Source of the DNA: Mactromeris polynyma
Lineage: Eukaryota > Mollusca > Bivalvia > Venerida > Mactridae
Assembly (NCBI GenBank): GCA_032209605.1
Contig: JASFXZ010000005.1
Coordinates: forward strand, 17,288,860 to 17,352,859
Direction of reading: 5' to 3'
Length of the DNA: 64,000 bases
The notes beneath the pieces are model-generated. The model saw only the letters and a list, made by a program, of their open reading frames with translations, searched no databases and was not told the origin of the DNA. The translations under genes were made by a program, and so were the position numbers. Below are positions 1 to 13,300 of this stretch, piece after piece. Every line of letters begins with the position of its first letter. The stretch's first letter is position 1.

Positions 1-1177
1 CTTCCATTCCATTGTAGCAGCCTGATATGTTACACCTCATTTTAAGATATGTTTGTAGTAGTCAATGTGGAATAGTACAAAGCATGACATAGAGCCACCA
101 TTTATATATTGTTATCATTACATTCATAATCCACCACTGAAAGGTGTTGGGGATATAGAAATGGTAGGCGTGTGTGTGCAAGTGCAACTTCAAACTTCAC
201 TTGAATTTATTGAAACGTCACAGAATGATAGATAACATTGAGAGCAAGTGCAGTGCCAAAGAACCATAACTCTACCTTACCTTATATTTGAATTATTTCC
301 CTTGATAAAAAAATTTTGTCCGGACAATGACTCAAAAGAAATGTTGGGAATTTATTCAAACTGCTTATTCAGATAGAGGACATTGATGGGGAGTGCAATT
401 TACAAGAACCTTAACTCTATTTTTAAACTCTCCTTTTTTAAATTATCTCCCTTTAACATTATTTTCATTGAAAAGTATGCTTGTCTGGAGCTTAAATCAA
501 AATTTACTGAAAGGATCAACCTCAGATTTAGAAAATCAAGTGGAGTGCAGTGCCAGGAATTTCTTATCTCTAGCTTGTCTCCCTTTATCATAGTCAGTTT
601 ACAATGTGTGGTGTAGAAATTAAACACTTTTCAGTGGATGGACTTCAGATTTTGCTTCTATCACATGAAACTTTCCCTGTTATTGTATCATACACTAAGA
701 TTCCTCAGTTTTTCTTTCGGCATGGGATATTGCAGTCTTCTTGTTGCAGTACGGATACAAAGAGATTATAATGACAAATGATGAGCTGTATCCATTGAAA
801 CATATTTTTACAAACAACCTTAAAATGGACACTGGCCTTTGAAAATGCTAAAGCTACAATAGGTTTTCACCATATATCCAATGGTGCATATTTTTGAGTG
901 TACTTTTTTGAATGATATTGAATTAAGGTTTTCTAGTATTGTAAACAGATTATATAGGACTGTCAATGATTTGACATTTTGTGTCACTTTGTCTGAACAA
1001 TTATATCAACTTAAATATGATTGATGTAAAACGCACCATGAAGCATATACTGTAATGACACAGGGAAAACAAGATGAGAATGTAAAGATTTGCCAGTTTC
1101 TTTCAAGAAGCAAATTGTTGATACATCAATGTTGGGATTAATGATGACGGCTCTAACTATATAAATATTTTTTTCAG
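1..1177. other. 5' flank or intron upstream of first clear exon
   Basis: No secure exon. About 170-640 is a degenerate repeat: two related blocks share an AACTCTA...AATTATYTCCCTT core about 150 bases apart. A possible disrupted exon at 750-883 is listed separately. The rest shows nothing I recognise. Confidence 0.5.
750..883 (+). pseudogene. Possible upstream RNF213-like exon with a one-base frame break
   Basis: A good acceptor (ttcttgttgcag, ending 749) is followed by an open frame that reads protein-like (YGYKEIIMTNDELYPLKH..., ending KMDTG) until a TGA at 840. The adjacent frame then reads FENAKATIGFHHISNG up to a possible donor (g|gtgcat) at 884. One extra base near 837 would explain the break. 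The end phase does not join the phase-0 start of the exon at 1178. It could be a decayed exon, a sequencing indel or chance. Confidence 0.3.
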
Positions 1178-1351
1178 GCTGACACAAACAATCAGTTAGA
1201 ATGGATGGTAGAGATAAAGAAAGCCCATGGTTCTGTGGAGGTTACCTCCCTTATGCAAACTGAAGCCATTAATGCCAATGGTGTCTACACAATTGGTAAA
1301 AATGCCTGGAAACGTAGAAACCAGATTCAACAGGATGATTCATCTCTTCTG
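1178..1351 (+). CDS. RNF213: RNF213-like exon 1 (in window)
   Basis: 58 codons, phase 0 in and 0 out; acceptor ttttttcag, donor gtatga. It contains QLEWM, AHGSVEV and AINANGVYTIG, matching a conserved stretch well upstream of the AAA core in RNF213. Confidence 0.85.
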
Positions 1352-4300
1352 GTATGAGTACTTCTGCTTGAACTATCTTTGAATAATTGATCACCTGTCC
1401 CGGATGTTTCCTATTATAAAAACAAAACTAGTTTCTGTCAAAATGATGGCCAGCTCTCCTTTAATATCTCTACAAGGCATTTCCACTATCTAAGTATTTG
1501 GTATACACATTGTCAAAGTCTATACAAATTTTAATTCTTAAAATGAATAAAGACGCCCAGCTGGAAATAATTAATAATTCAGTCTAGACTGCTGTAATGA
1601 CCCCCTGCTAAGACCATACCAAATTAAATCTGTGTTTTGTGTCCTTGGGCAGTTTTGTTTTTGACTGGTCGAAAAAAACAACCCAGAAGAATCAGAGGGG
1701 CCAAAAAAGTAAACATGACCTTTAAAACTACTTGTGTTGACTGTATCTCTAGAAGTATATGAGCCAGAGTCATAAAATTTTACAGGAATGTTAACCAGTA
1801 TGCGAAGTTGCACACCTTTTTGTGTCGCTTTGCCCAATCCATGTATGTGCAAAGTTATGGCCCTTGACTTAGTTACAAGTGAGCGCTACTGGGCCATCAT
1901 GGCTCTCTTGTCTGATAAAATGTAGTTATTTACTTTGTACACTTTGTTGTTTTGTATACTGGAATATTATGTCTCCCCTCCATGGTTGAGACATATTGTT
2001 TTTGCCATGTCCATCCGTCACACTTCGGTTTCCACTCAATACCTTAGGAACCCTTTTGTCCCAGAGTCTTCAAACCTCATTTGAAAAAGTAACTTCTTCT
2101 TTGTAAAAAATGACTGCTTCATAGTAATGATTATTGTTTATTTGTAAAATATGTCTGACCCTTTCTTTGTAAAAAATGTATTGTTTCTTATCTGCTTGGT
2201 TCTTTCTCAGAATTTGGCTGACATTTTGGAATTAGCTGTAAAAGAAAAAATAGACACAAAGGCACAGAAAGGGAAACAACACTTTAGGAGCTACACATTC
2301 TCACAGTTACAAGATCTTCAGAGTAGATTGATGTTAGTGGCAGGAAAGGCTGAGAAAGGCACGTACAGTGTTGAAAAAATTACTATGGTATGTTTTTAGT
2401 GCATAACTATTTACTGTATATTCATTCACTGTATAATTATGTAGTAAAAAAAGCAGAAACTAATATCTAGATATTCCAGTTAGCAAATATGCAGTTTGTT
2501 AGGTCAACAATGATGTGTTAATATTTTTACAAAGTTACTGAACATGATTGTATGTGATCATTGTTTTGTTTAATTTGGTATAAACTTATTATGAAGCAAG
2601 TTACTGCAGCTACTGTCACTCTCCTGATTGCTGCTCCATTGGTTACTAACTAGAACTTGCACATAATTCAGAGATTGTTAAGAATGCAAACAAAACTTGC
2701 CTCATGTCAAAGCTTAACTCATGATGACCTTTGGAATAGGCCTCCAGTATTTTCAAATATGTTGAAAAATATTCTGACTTGTGTTATATAACATGGCTTT
2801 ACTCATTTTCTCTGAAAATGGAACGATCTTTAAGTCTTTGTATCATGCTAAATGTTTATTTTTCAGATATTTGATGGTTTGACCCGCCTGAGCAATGTTT
2901 ATCTGAAACTCTGTTCCTCTGGATGTGTACTGTTTAAAGATTGGACTGCAAGATTTTTTTGTGATCCAAATCCTAAACGCCCTGTGTGTGTCATCCTAGC
3001 ATTTGGCCAGGGTGATGGTGCTCCACAAATGAGAGTGTGTATCTTTATCACTTGCTTATTAAGGTGTATTACTATGGAATGTTAATAAAGATATACAGTA
3101 AACATAATGTTATAGACATTAAAGGTGCTGAACTCCAGATTGACGAGCGAGAAAAAAAAAAAAAAATTGTCAAATATTTACAAAATCTTGATATTGTTGC
3201 ACGTAAAGCTCTAAAACATTATTACTTTCATTCATCATTACTTGCGAAACATTGTCATAGCGTAGTTTTTCGTATTTTTCCACCGAAAATTTTACTAGGG
3301 TTAGTCTACCCTGTAAATCTAAAAATAGAACCGTAAACATTGAGCTCATGCACATTCGGAACGTCTCTGTCATTCAAACAATTCATCAGCGCAAAGAAAA
3401 GAATAAATGCAGTAAACAAGGTAGCTATAAGTCACTTACTATTTATTTGCACGCAACGAAAATAAATAATCACTGAACAATTATCTCCTCGATGTCAGTA
3501 GTGGATCACGCCATTGTGTATGTTTATTTTGCAAATTGATCATGTGACTCGTGAGGTGCATGCTGGATGGGAACTCCGCGGTATTTTTAAACTGGAAAAC
3601 TCCGATTGCTCGATATTACGACGGTGATTTAATTAGCCTAATTGCTTTAAATTATTCAAATATTCACCATCTACAGCTTTTATTTACGTGTATGATGATA
3701 CAACTACACATATTTTGCGGAATTGCAAAAACGACGATTTGTTTTCAATCTGGAGTTCAGCACCTTTAATAGTCTGCATGGAAATAAATTGATGATTTGA
3801 GGTAAAGAATCCTCAGTTTATGTCAGAGGCCAATATTCAGCAAAACTTAAGATACATCTATAGATTAAAATCTTCATAGTTCTTGTACCAAACCATAGTA
3901 ATACTATCAGAGCTATTCAAGAGAAATAATGTAATTTTGACTCTAATTGTGTGAATTCCAATTCGTGGTAGTAGTGTCAATGTTATCAAAGAGTAATTGT
4001 GTAAATACTACCATAAATTATACTATCTGAAAGTAATTGTTAATACTTTTTGAAAGTAATATTAGAGAGTGTAAATACTATTTGAGAATGATTGTTGAAA
4101 TATTGTTTGAATGTAATAGTGTTGATACTGGTGGAGATAATCAAAAAATATGCTATCAGGGAGTAATTGTACAAATTTATCTAAGGGAAACCTTGACTCC
4201 AGAGGTCACATTTTTACTTTATCAGTATGAGGCTTTATAAAAAAATGTTTGTATTAATGGTCACCTGGTCAATCAATAGAAAATCCTTGTTAACACTCCA

Positions 4301-7300
4301 GAGGTCACAATTTTGGCCCAATCTTGCTGAATCTTGAACAGAAAGTTTGCCCCAACAAAATCTTTGTGAAGTTTTCTACTGGGTCATTTGGGGTAAAAAT
4401 AGGTCAAAATGTTAATTCATAGACAATCCATGTGGGCAGTTTACTGCTTACATTTCAATCCAAATTCTATGAAACTTGATCAGATCGTTCGTATTATTAC
4501 AAGTCGAGTTCTGTACTGGGTCACATAGGATCAGAAACTAGGTAATTGGGTCGTACATGTATCATGAACAATCCTTGTGGATTCCCTAGAGGCCACTTGT
4601 TCAATCAGAACTACATGCAACTTGATCAGTATGTTTGTCTTAATAAAATGCAAGTCCAGTATGGTACTGTATCATGTTGGGTCAATAAAGGATGTTATAG
4701 GGTCAAATATTTGAAAATAATTAAGAAAAGAGAGAGAATGAGTTGCCACATACATTTAAGACAGTGCCTCTCCACATATGCCTCCGGGAAAACAACAATC
4801 CATAAAACATAAGGCATTTGAGAAGGCTCAAGGGTACATACGCAAGGGAACAGGGGAGCAAGGAATGGCCTGGCCGAACATAAGGGATAACTAGGAGAAT
4901 CAAAGAGGACAAACAGGGGGTGGGGAACTCTCTTTTCGCCAATTTCTAATTGAGCAACACGAAACCTCATCGAAATGCTTGTCTTAATGAAGTGCACATG
5001 TTTTATAAATTCATCTTGGGTCAAAATCTAGCTCGCAGAGTCAAATCATAAAATCCTTGTGGATTCCTTAGACTTTCTGAGTGCTCAAGTGAGTGATCTA
5101 GGGCCATCATGGCTTTTTTGTTAAAATACTGTTCGAATGTAATGGTGCAGATATTATCAGAGAGTAATGTGTAAATACTATTCAGGAGCTTTTTGGTTTA
5201 TACTAAGAGAGTGTAAATTTATTTGAGAGTAATTGTGAAAATTCCATTCAAGACTATTTTTGGGAATACTACAGCAAAATTTAGACTGGAATACAATGGT
5301 ACAGTTATAAATTTTGCTTTAAATCATAGTCATTGATATTGTAGGGAAGGCGATCAAGTACAGAAGATTTGATGGATATAGTGCCAGAGATTGCCAAATT
5401 TATGGAAAAATGTTTGGAAGAGTGGTTGAAATACATTAAAGAAAAGAGAAAGAGTTATCTGCACTTGAATTATTTCACAGTTGATCAGCTTGTTATCCTA
5501 CAGAGGGAGCTAATGAAAGTTGGAACAGAAAATGAACCTTCTCATCTCATATATCCCTTGTTGTCTGCTGTGAAACAAGATTGTTCTCCTAGTTAGTAAT
5601 TTGTTAAATATAGTCCTTATAACGTCTAAATTTAGTGTAAAGTTCGGCCCTTAAAGTTATTGCCCTTTATTTAGCAAAATGACATATACAGCTATGTTTA
5701 CATTCTAGCTGCATCATTTCTCTACAAATCATAATATTTATACAAAATGTGCGTTCATTTAAGTTCAATTTTTTGCCAGATCAGACTATAGGTCTGGAGT
5801 GTTCGACCTTACCTTCATGAAACTTGATTAGAATGTTTGGCTGTATTAAAATTTAAATCAAGTGCAAGTTCGCAACTGGGTGATATGGGTAGAAACTAGG
5901 TCACTAGGTCAAATTATAGAAAGAAGTAGTCAACACTCCAGAGACCACAACTTTTGGGATGAACTTGACGAAACTTAGTCAGAATGTGTCACTATAACGT
6001 CTTGGTCAAGTTTATGGGTCATGCAGGGTCAATAATTTGTTCATTATAAGAAATGATAGAAAAACTTTATAAACATTCATGATGGCACATTTTTATTGCA
6101 GTGTTCATTAATTTTTGTCAGAATATTAATTTTGTCTTCATTAAATCTATGTCAGGTTTGATACCGGGTCACTTTAGGAAAAAAAAATTTTCACCAGGGC
6201 AAATCATGTAATAACTTTGTTAACACTCTAAGAGGCCACATTCTGTGTGTGCTCTTAATGAAACTTGGTCAGAATATTTCTTATAATGAAATCGAGGTAA
6301 AGTTGAAAAGACTAGGTCCACAGGGATCTAATCATAAAAACATATTGGTGGCAGTTTTTATCCATTCTCTATGAAACGTTTTCAGAATGTTTGTGTTTTT
6401 AACATCTAGGCCAGGTTCGAAACTGGGTCACCTGGGTTTCAGAACGAGATCAATTCGGCAAGTCATAAAACTATCCTTTATTATATAGTGTTATATTAAG
6501 ACTACTTCCAGTGAAGTTAATAGAGCACAACTATGCTTAACTATGCTTGACTTAGCAATCTTGTTTATGAATCACCTTGTATGTAAATCCAAATGATTCA
6601 TAATTGTATCATGTTTAGATGACCTCCTAGAAGCAATGAGGGCAGCAAAAGAGGAGATTGATGGTTGGTTAGCAAAGGAATATGAAGAGAATGAAATTGG
6701 AACCATGGAAGAAGATGTGATACCAAGGTAGCAGCGTGCATTATTATCACAACTAATGATCATTCTTGACAATACAATCAGATCATAGCTAACAAAATGA
6801 ACCATGACAAAACAAGTATGCATAACAGCATGTATCATTCTCCGACCATTGGTTGTATCAACACAATAAGACAAGAGCAAGGTGAAACATTGCAAGCAGT
6901 ACACAGCAACACACAATTGATATAAAACAGGACTTTGGATGAATTTAACATATTCTCATACTTGGCTATCTGAAATTATAAATATCAATTGATATTACAT
7001 TTTTGGGTGACAATTATTTTGTTATAAATAGAAATATGCAAACAATAGAACTACACTTAGTCATATTTATAAGGGCATGACTTGAATAAAAAATGTTCGA
7101 TATTTATACTTTGACAGCCCCTAGCACTGAAGTGAATGTACAAATATGCCACCAAAACAAACCCAAAACATGGTTCACATGACTGAATTATTGATCGTTA
7201 CTTTCGTACAAGTTGTATAGGCCAAACGGCATGAAGTATTTAATATATCAAGGTGTGTGTGTCATAAGAACAGAACTTCTTAACTGCATATAAGGTAACT

Positions 7301-10300
7301 GTTAAATATCACTTTATTTAGTTGATATTTAATCCAGTATTTTGTTTTTTCAGAGAAAATGCAGAAGGTGATGCAGCAGCTACTAATGATGAAAAAAGAA
7401 GGAAATTTGTACAAGAAGTAGTGGAAGCGGGATACGATGAAACACTGGTATTAGAAGCATTAAATCATGTTGACATCGATGACATTACACAAGGTGATGT
7501 TTAATGTTACTTAAGCTGGTAGAAATGTTGACCGAAGTTAGGTTGGTTATTCTGGAAAATTGTTTCTTTTGTAAATGATAGAAATAAGACTTCAGAATAT
7601 TGATAAGTGGATGTGTTATATGATTCTCTTTCTAAATAGAGATCAATACTTCACTTGTTGTTATGAGCAATATATGCTAAACAGTTCCATTTGTGTGTTG
7701 TAGTCTTAATAAAAGTACATATGAGGTCATTTTGCAGATTTGGCAGTAGCAAGAAAAACTTCTCTCCTTTTATCAGTTGGATTTGTCCATGCTTCTTTCT
7801 TTTAATATTATGACATCATGTAATAAAAATACATATGACGTTAATTGGCAGTAGCAAGGAAAATTATCTCTCTATTTTGCTATTAATCCTCCATTAGTAT
7901 AGTCGTATATTTGTTTCGTTTTCTCAGTAAATATCGTTTTTTTTTATTTGTCTTTATTTTCAGTTCACTTTCCCTATCAACATTATTTAACATTATGTTA
8001 AATTAATAACATAAATTTTCCTGTTGCCTTTTCATAATGTTACTTATTTACTGTTGCTGTTTATTGTGCATTCTCATGTAAATAATTTAGTTACTGAGAA
8101 CAAGGTCAGTATAAGGCTGCTTGTGTCTTCGTACTAGATTATATACAGTGTAGTTGTTATAACATACATAGTTGTTGTTTTGTGTATGTGGCATTCCCAG
8201 TAACAACGTAATCTCTCTTACTTTGTTCAACGTATTAACCCCATATTTTGCGATATATTGCAATAATTGTGATAATTTTGTCGTACTACCTCAATATATT
8301 GCCTCCCTCATTTGAGTTTACTTAGATATTGCCAATTTCAGACAAATTATTGCTTCATATTTTATTGCTACATGTTTTTTGACATTTATTAAATGGCTGC
8401 CTACCTAACTAAACAGATGCCACTTAAGTATGTTATCCAATTATACCTGTATCTAAAATACTGCAATATACTATCAATGAAATAAATACCCATACCTACC
8501 AATATTACTGCACATCTTTAGCTTTGCTTCTTACAATCCAAGATGGAACCTTCTACATAAGAAAGATGAGATGTTACAGTTATGTTTATCTTGTTCAGGA
8601 ATTGTTTGGTGTATGGATCATGATGAAATGTCGGAGAAGTCATCTGTGGGTGATGAAAATGAAGAAATGATTGAAGAAGAATCAGTTAAAAAACCTTCTT
8701 TCAGCGGATGGAGCCAGTCACATACTGACATGCAAGCACTTATCACTCAAAATATATCCGGATTGGAGAAACATAGGTATGAAAAGAGGTCAGATTGAAA
8801 TAGATTTAGTATGTAAATACTTTTCATATAACCACACTATAAATTTAATTTAATGATTTCCACATAATTGTTTTAAAGATATTTTGATTTCAAATGGTTA
8901 TTTACAAGCTTCAAATAGGATTCTTTAAGTGTATCTTGAACACTTAAAATTTTCAAAAGGGTATTTAAAGTTTGTAAAGCTGGTTTTTAGTCTTACATAA
9001 CCGCACAGTAAAAGTATTTTGCTGTCTGATTTTGTTAGGGTATACATTTTCTCTGTTAATTATACTGCTTAATTATAAATATTTTTATTAACCAGGTTTT
9101 TGAAAAAAAACAGGTTATTAGAATGGTCTATGTCGTTGGGCGGGCGGGCGGGCGGGCGTCAAACTGGGTGGTTTCCGGCGAATAACTTGAGTTCTGTTAA
9201 TCATATTGTAACCAAACTTGGTGTACAGTAAGAACATATGAAAAGCTCGCTTGGGATTGCTTTTGGGTTCGGTCCGACAAAGGTCAAGGTCACCGTTACT
9301 AAAAATAGAAATTTGGTTTCCGGCGAATAACTAGAGTTACATTGATCATATTGACATCAAACTTTGTGTATAGTAAGAACATGTGGAGAGCTCGCTTGGG
9401 ATTGCTTTTGGGTTCTGTCCGACGAAGGTCAAGGTCACCATTACTAAAAATATCAGTTTGGTTTCCGGCGAATAACTTGTGTTTCATTGAACATATTGCC
9501 ATCAAACTTGGTGTACAGTAAGAACATGTGGAGAGCTCGCCTGAGATTACTTTTGGGTTCGGTCCATCAAAGGTCAAGGTCACCATTACTAAAAATAGAA
9601 ATTTGGTTTCCGGCCAATAACTTTTGTTTTGTTGATCATATTGACATCAAACTTGGTGTATAGTAAGAAAATGTGGAGAGCTTGCTTGGGGTTGCTTTTG
9701 GACTCGTTCCGCCAAAGGTCAAGGTCACTGTTACTTAAAGTAGCAATTTGGTTTCCGGCGAATAACTTTAGATTTGTTGGTCATATTGACATCAAACTTG
9801 GTGTATAGTAAGAACATGTGGAGAGCTCGCTTGGGATTGCTTTTGGAATCGTTTTGTCAAAGGTCAATGTCACCTTTACTAAAAATTGCAATTTGCTCTC
9901 CGGCTAATAACTTAAGATTTGTTGGTCATATTGACATCAGACTTGGTGTATAGTAAGAACATGTGAAGATCTCCCTTGGGATTGCTTTTGGGTTCGTTCC
10001 GTCCAAGGTCAAGGTCACTTAAAATTTAAAAATCAGTTTCCACTTAATATCTTCGCTATTCGTGGGTGTATTGACACCAAAGTGTGAGTGTTTGTATGCA
10101 TGTATCACCTCTGGCACCTTTGCAGCATTGATGATCATCATGTATTCATTATACAAATAGAGCCTTGGTTACAAATAATTAGGTTTAAAACCTGGTTTGT
10201 GGGCATTGCCCATTTGTTGTATTTATTTACAATGATGCTGGTTTATTGTATGCATATATTGTTTTCAGTGATACTGGTGTTAAACCGCTGATAGATGATC

Positions 10301-13300
10301 TTACAGAGCTATGGAAACAATTCTTGGAATGTATTTCATCCAATATTCGTGACTACTTAAGTCTTGAACATCTTGGACTTATACTAAGTCATCTGTCCAC
10401 TAAAGGTATACATTTACTTGTATTTTATCTTTAGAAATCTACCATATTTAGTAGGAATGTAGCTTTTTATGTGTTTTGGTTTATACAAGTTCTCATTTGC
10501 TTCTTTTTTGGAACATAATTATACTAGATATGTTGTAAGCTGGGGACTTTACATTGATAGTAAACATATTTAGAATTATTATTTTAAGGAAATCGTAGTG
10601 GAATTATAGTAACCAGTTTAAATTGTGTTTTCGTTTAGAAGACTATTTGTATTACAATTTATCAATATGAAGTCTGTAAAAGAACATGTTACATGTTTCA
10701 GATACTCGTGAGCTCAATAGAACGTTTTCACCTGTATTCAAGGAAGGACAACCCAACTTGATCATTTGCCCATCTGGTAGGATTTATGTTCATTTTAAAG
10801 TGGAAATATTATTTATGCTCCCATCATGCAAGGGATGTTGAAGGGCAATATAGTCTCAGTCAATGTCTGTTTGTACAGGCAAACATGTTAGGGTTTACGG
10901 GTTGCTGACATTAGGGTTAGGGGCTTTTGTTCTGTTTTCTATATGAAAACCACCTTAAATCATCTGCTTAGGGGCTATTTTTTAAAGAAGGAAAACACAC
11001 CTAAACTATAAATGTCAATATGTCTGTCCTTCTGTCCGTCACAAAAGCTTGTGTCACTCTCCAACAGTATATCAGCTACACTCACAAACTGTACAGGAAT
11101 GTTCACCAGCATGTGTAGTTTTGTACCTTGCGTTTCATGTATGGCTCCGCCCATGGGCAGGGTGGGCGTCAAACTCGGGGTTTTCGGTAAATAACGTTGA
11201 TCATATTGTAACCAAACTTGGTGTATATTAAGAACATGTTGAGCTCGCTTTTTGGGTTCATTCCGCCCAAGGTCAAGGTCACCATTACTAAAAACAGAAA
11301 TTTAGTTTCCGGGAAATTACTTTAGTTTCAGTGATCATATTGACATCAAACTTGGTGTATAGTAAGAGAGAGCTCGCTTGGGATTGCTTTTGGACTTGTT
11401 CTGTCAAAGGTCACCGTTACTGAAATTATCAATTTTGTTTTTGTTTCCGGCAAACAACTTCCGAGTTCCTTTGATCATATTGTAACCAAACTTGGTTTAA
11501 AGTAAGAATATGTGGACAGCTCACTTGGGATTATTTTTGGGTTCGGTCTGCCAAAGGTCAAGGTCACCGTTACTAAAAATAGAATTTTGGTTTCTGGCGA
11601 ATAACTTGTGTTGCGTTGATCATATTGTAACCAACTTTCGTGTATTGTAAGAACATCTGGAGAGACCGCTTGGGATTGCTTTTGGACTTGTTTTGTCAAA
11701 GGTCAAGGTCACCATTACTAAAAATAGAAATTTGGTTTCTGGCAAATAACTTCTGTTTCGTTGACCATATTGACATCAAACTTGGTGTTTAGTAAGAACA
11801 TGTGGAAAGCTCGCTTGGGATTGCTTTTGGACTTGTTCTGTCCAAGGTCATTAAAAATTTAAATATCAGTTTCCACTTAATATCTTCGCTATGCGTTGGT
11901 GTATTGACACCAAACTTGGTGTATAGTTGTTGCAGATATATATTGTATATCTAAGTGTGAGTGTGTGTATATATGTATTACTTACGGCACCTTTGCAGCA
12001 TTGATGATCATCATGTATTCATTATACAAATAGAGCCTTGGTTACAAATAACTAGGTTGAAAACCTGGTTTATGGGCATTGCCCATTTCTTGTAATTAAT
12101 ATGTTACAAATCATCTTTTAATTTCCTGTTAAAATGCATCTTCATTGAAGGCATTACACCGAAAAGGCAATGTGAGCATTCAATTTAAAATCTTGTTTGT
12201 CTAGAAGTTATCAGTTATACATGAAATCAAATCTCAAATACTTCGTAATGATTCTCAGATCAACATGTGTATACTGTGCTATATTTAAGTAGGTGTAAGG
12301 GAAGCCTATAGCTTAGTAATTGCTTCAACAATTTCATATTACTGCAGCTGATGTATTGATTATCCTCTGACCATTTTATACAAATATAAAATAGGACGTG
12401 GTATTTGGTATCATTTTCTTTCAGAATTGCATTTGATCTGGCTGGATTTCATTATTTCTTAAAAGAAATAAAATTAATTTTCAATCTATTTGTTCAAGGT
12501 TAAAATATAATTGGCAAGAAATTGTCAACATATACATGACAAAGACGAACAAATACAGACATGAAAAGAAAATACATACTCGGGCAGAAAAAAATATAAA
12601 CATGTTACAAAAATGATGATATTTACAAGAAACATTTAGATTTCATGGTTATTTTATTACAAGCAAATAATCTTTATTGTATTTTGTTAAAGTTGTGAAA
12701 ACTTTTCTGTTATTTTTGTTGACATGAGAGAAATACAGTTTTGTTTTTATGTAATATAACCAAAACTTTTCTGACATATTCGTATTTAGTGTTGACAATG
12801 CTATGTTTTGCTTTTAGGACAGCTTTTAAAACGGCTTGCATTACTGACAAAGAACCTTTATTTGGTCTTCATTGATAGTACATGTGGCTATACTGAAATG
12901 TCATCTGTCAAAGACCTTAGATTAGGATTTGATAAAATTCCTTAGATTTGAAAATAAAATTATGCTCTACCAGAATTCCTAAAAGACAACCTGATGTTTA
13001 AAATGCTGCCAGGGAATAAAACTGGTTTCTGTTCTTATCTGTACTTATTTGTACTTATATGACGAAAAAACTGGACACTTATATTCGCAGATCTTTGTCT
13101 TTTGTACTAATATCAATTGAATTTGAAATTAATTTGACTGTACCTCAGGTTGACATATTCTGGCGCCGGGCAATATTTGATGGTAGTCGTAAGATCCACT
13201 GTTTGGTGAATGCTGATATGTTGGATTATGATGTTAGTGAGGCTGCTGAAAGATGTTTAGAGGAATATCTACTTGATGTCTACCATGAAGGTATGATGCA

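Noticed and set aside
383..627. Overlapping short open frames on both strands near the 5' end
   Set aside because: They fall in a degenerate AT-rich repeat (170-640) with no splice or homology support.
4695..5024. 109-codon open frame on the minus strand
   Set aside because: It lies wholly in a dispersed repeat with other copies in the window and matches no protein pattern.
12818..12945. Candidate for the missing exon (acceptor gcttttag, phase-1 compatible start, GQLLKRLALLTKNLYLVF)
   Set aside because: It has no resemblance to the expected DEVLLC region and no convincing phase-0 donor before the stop.
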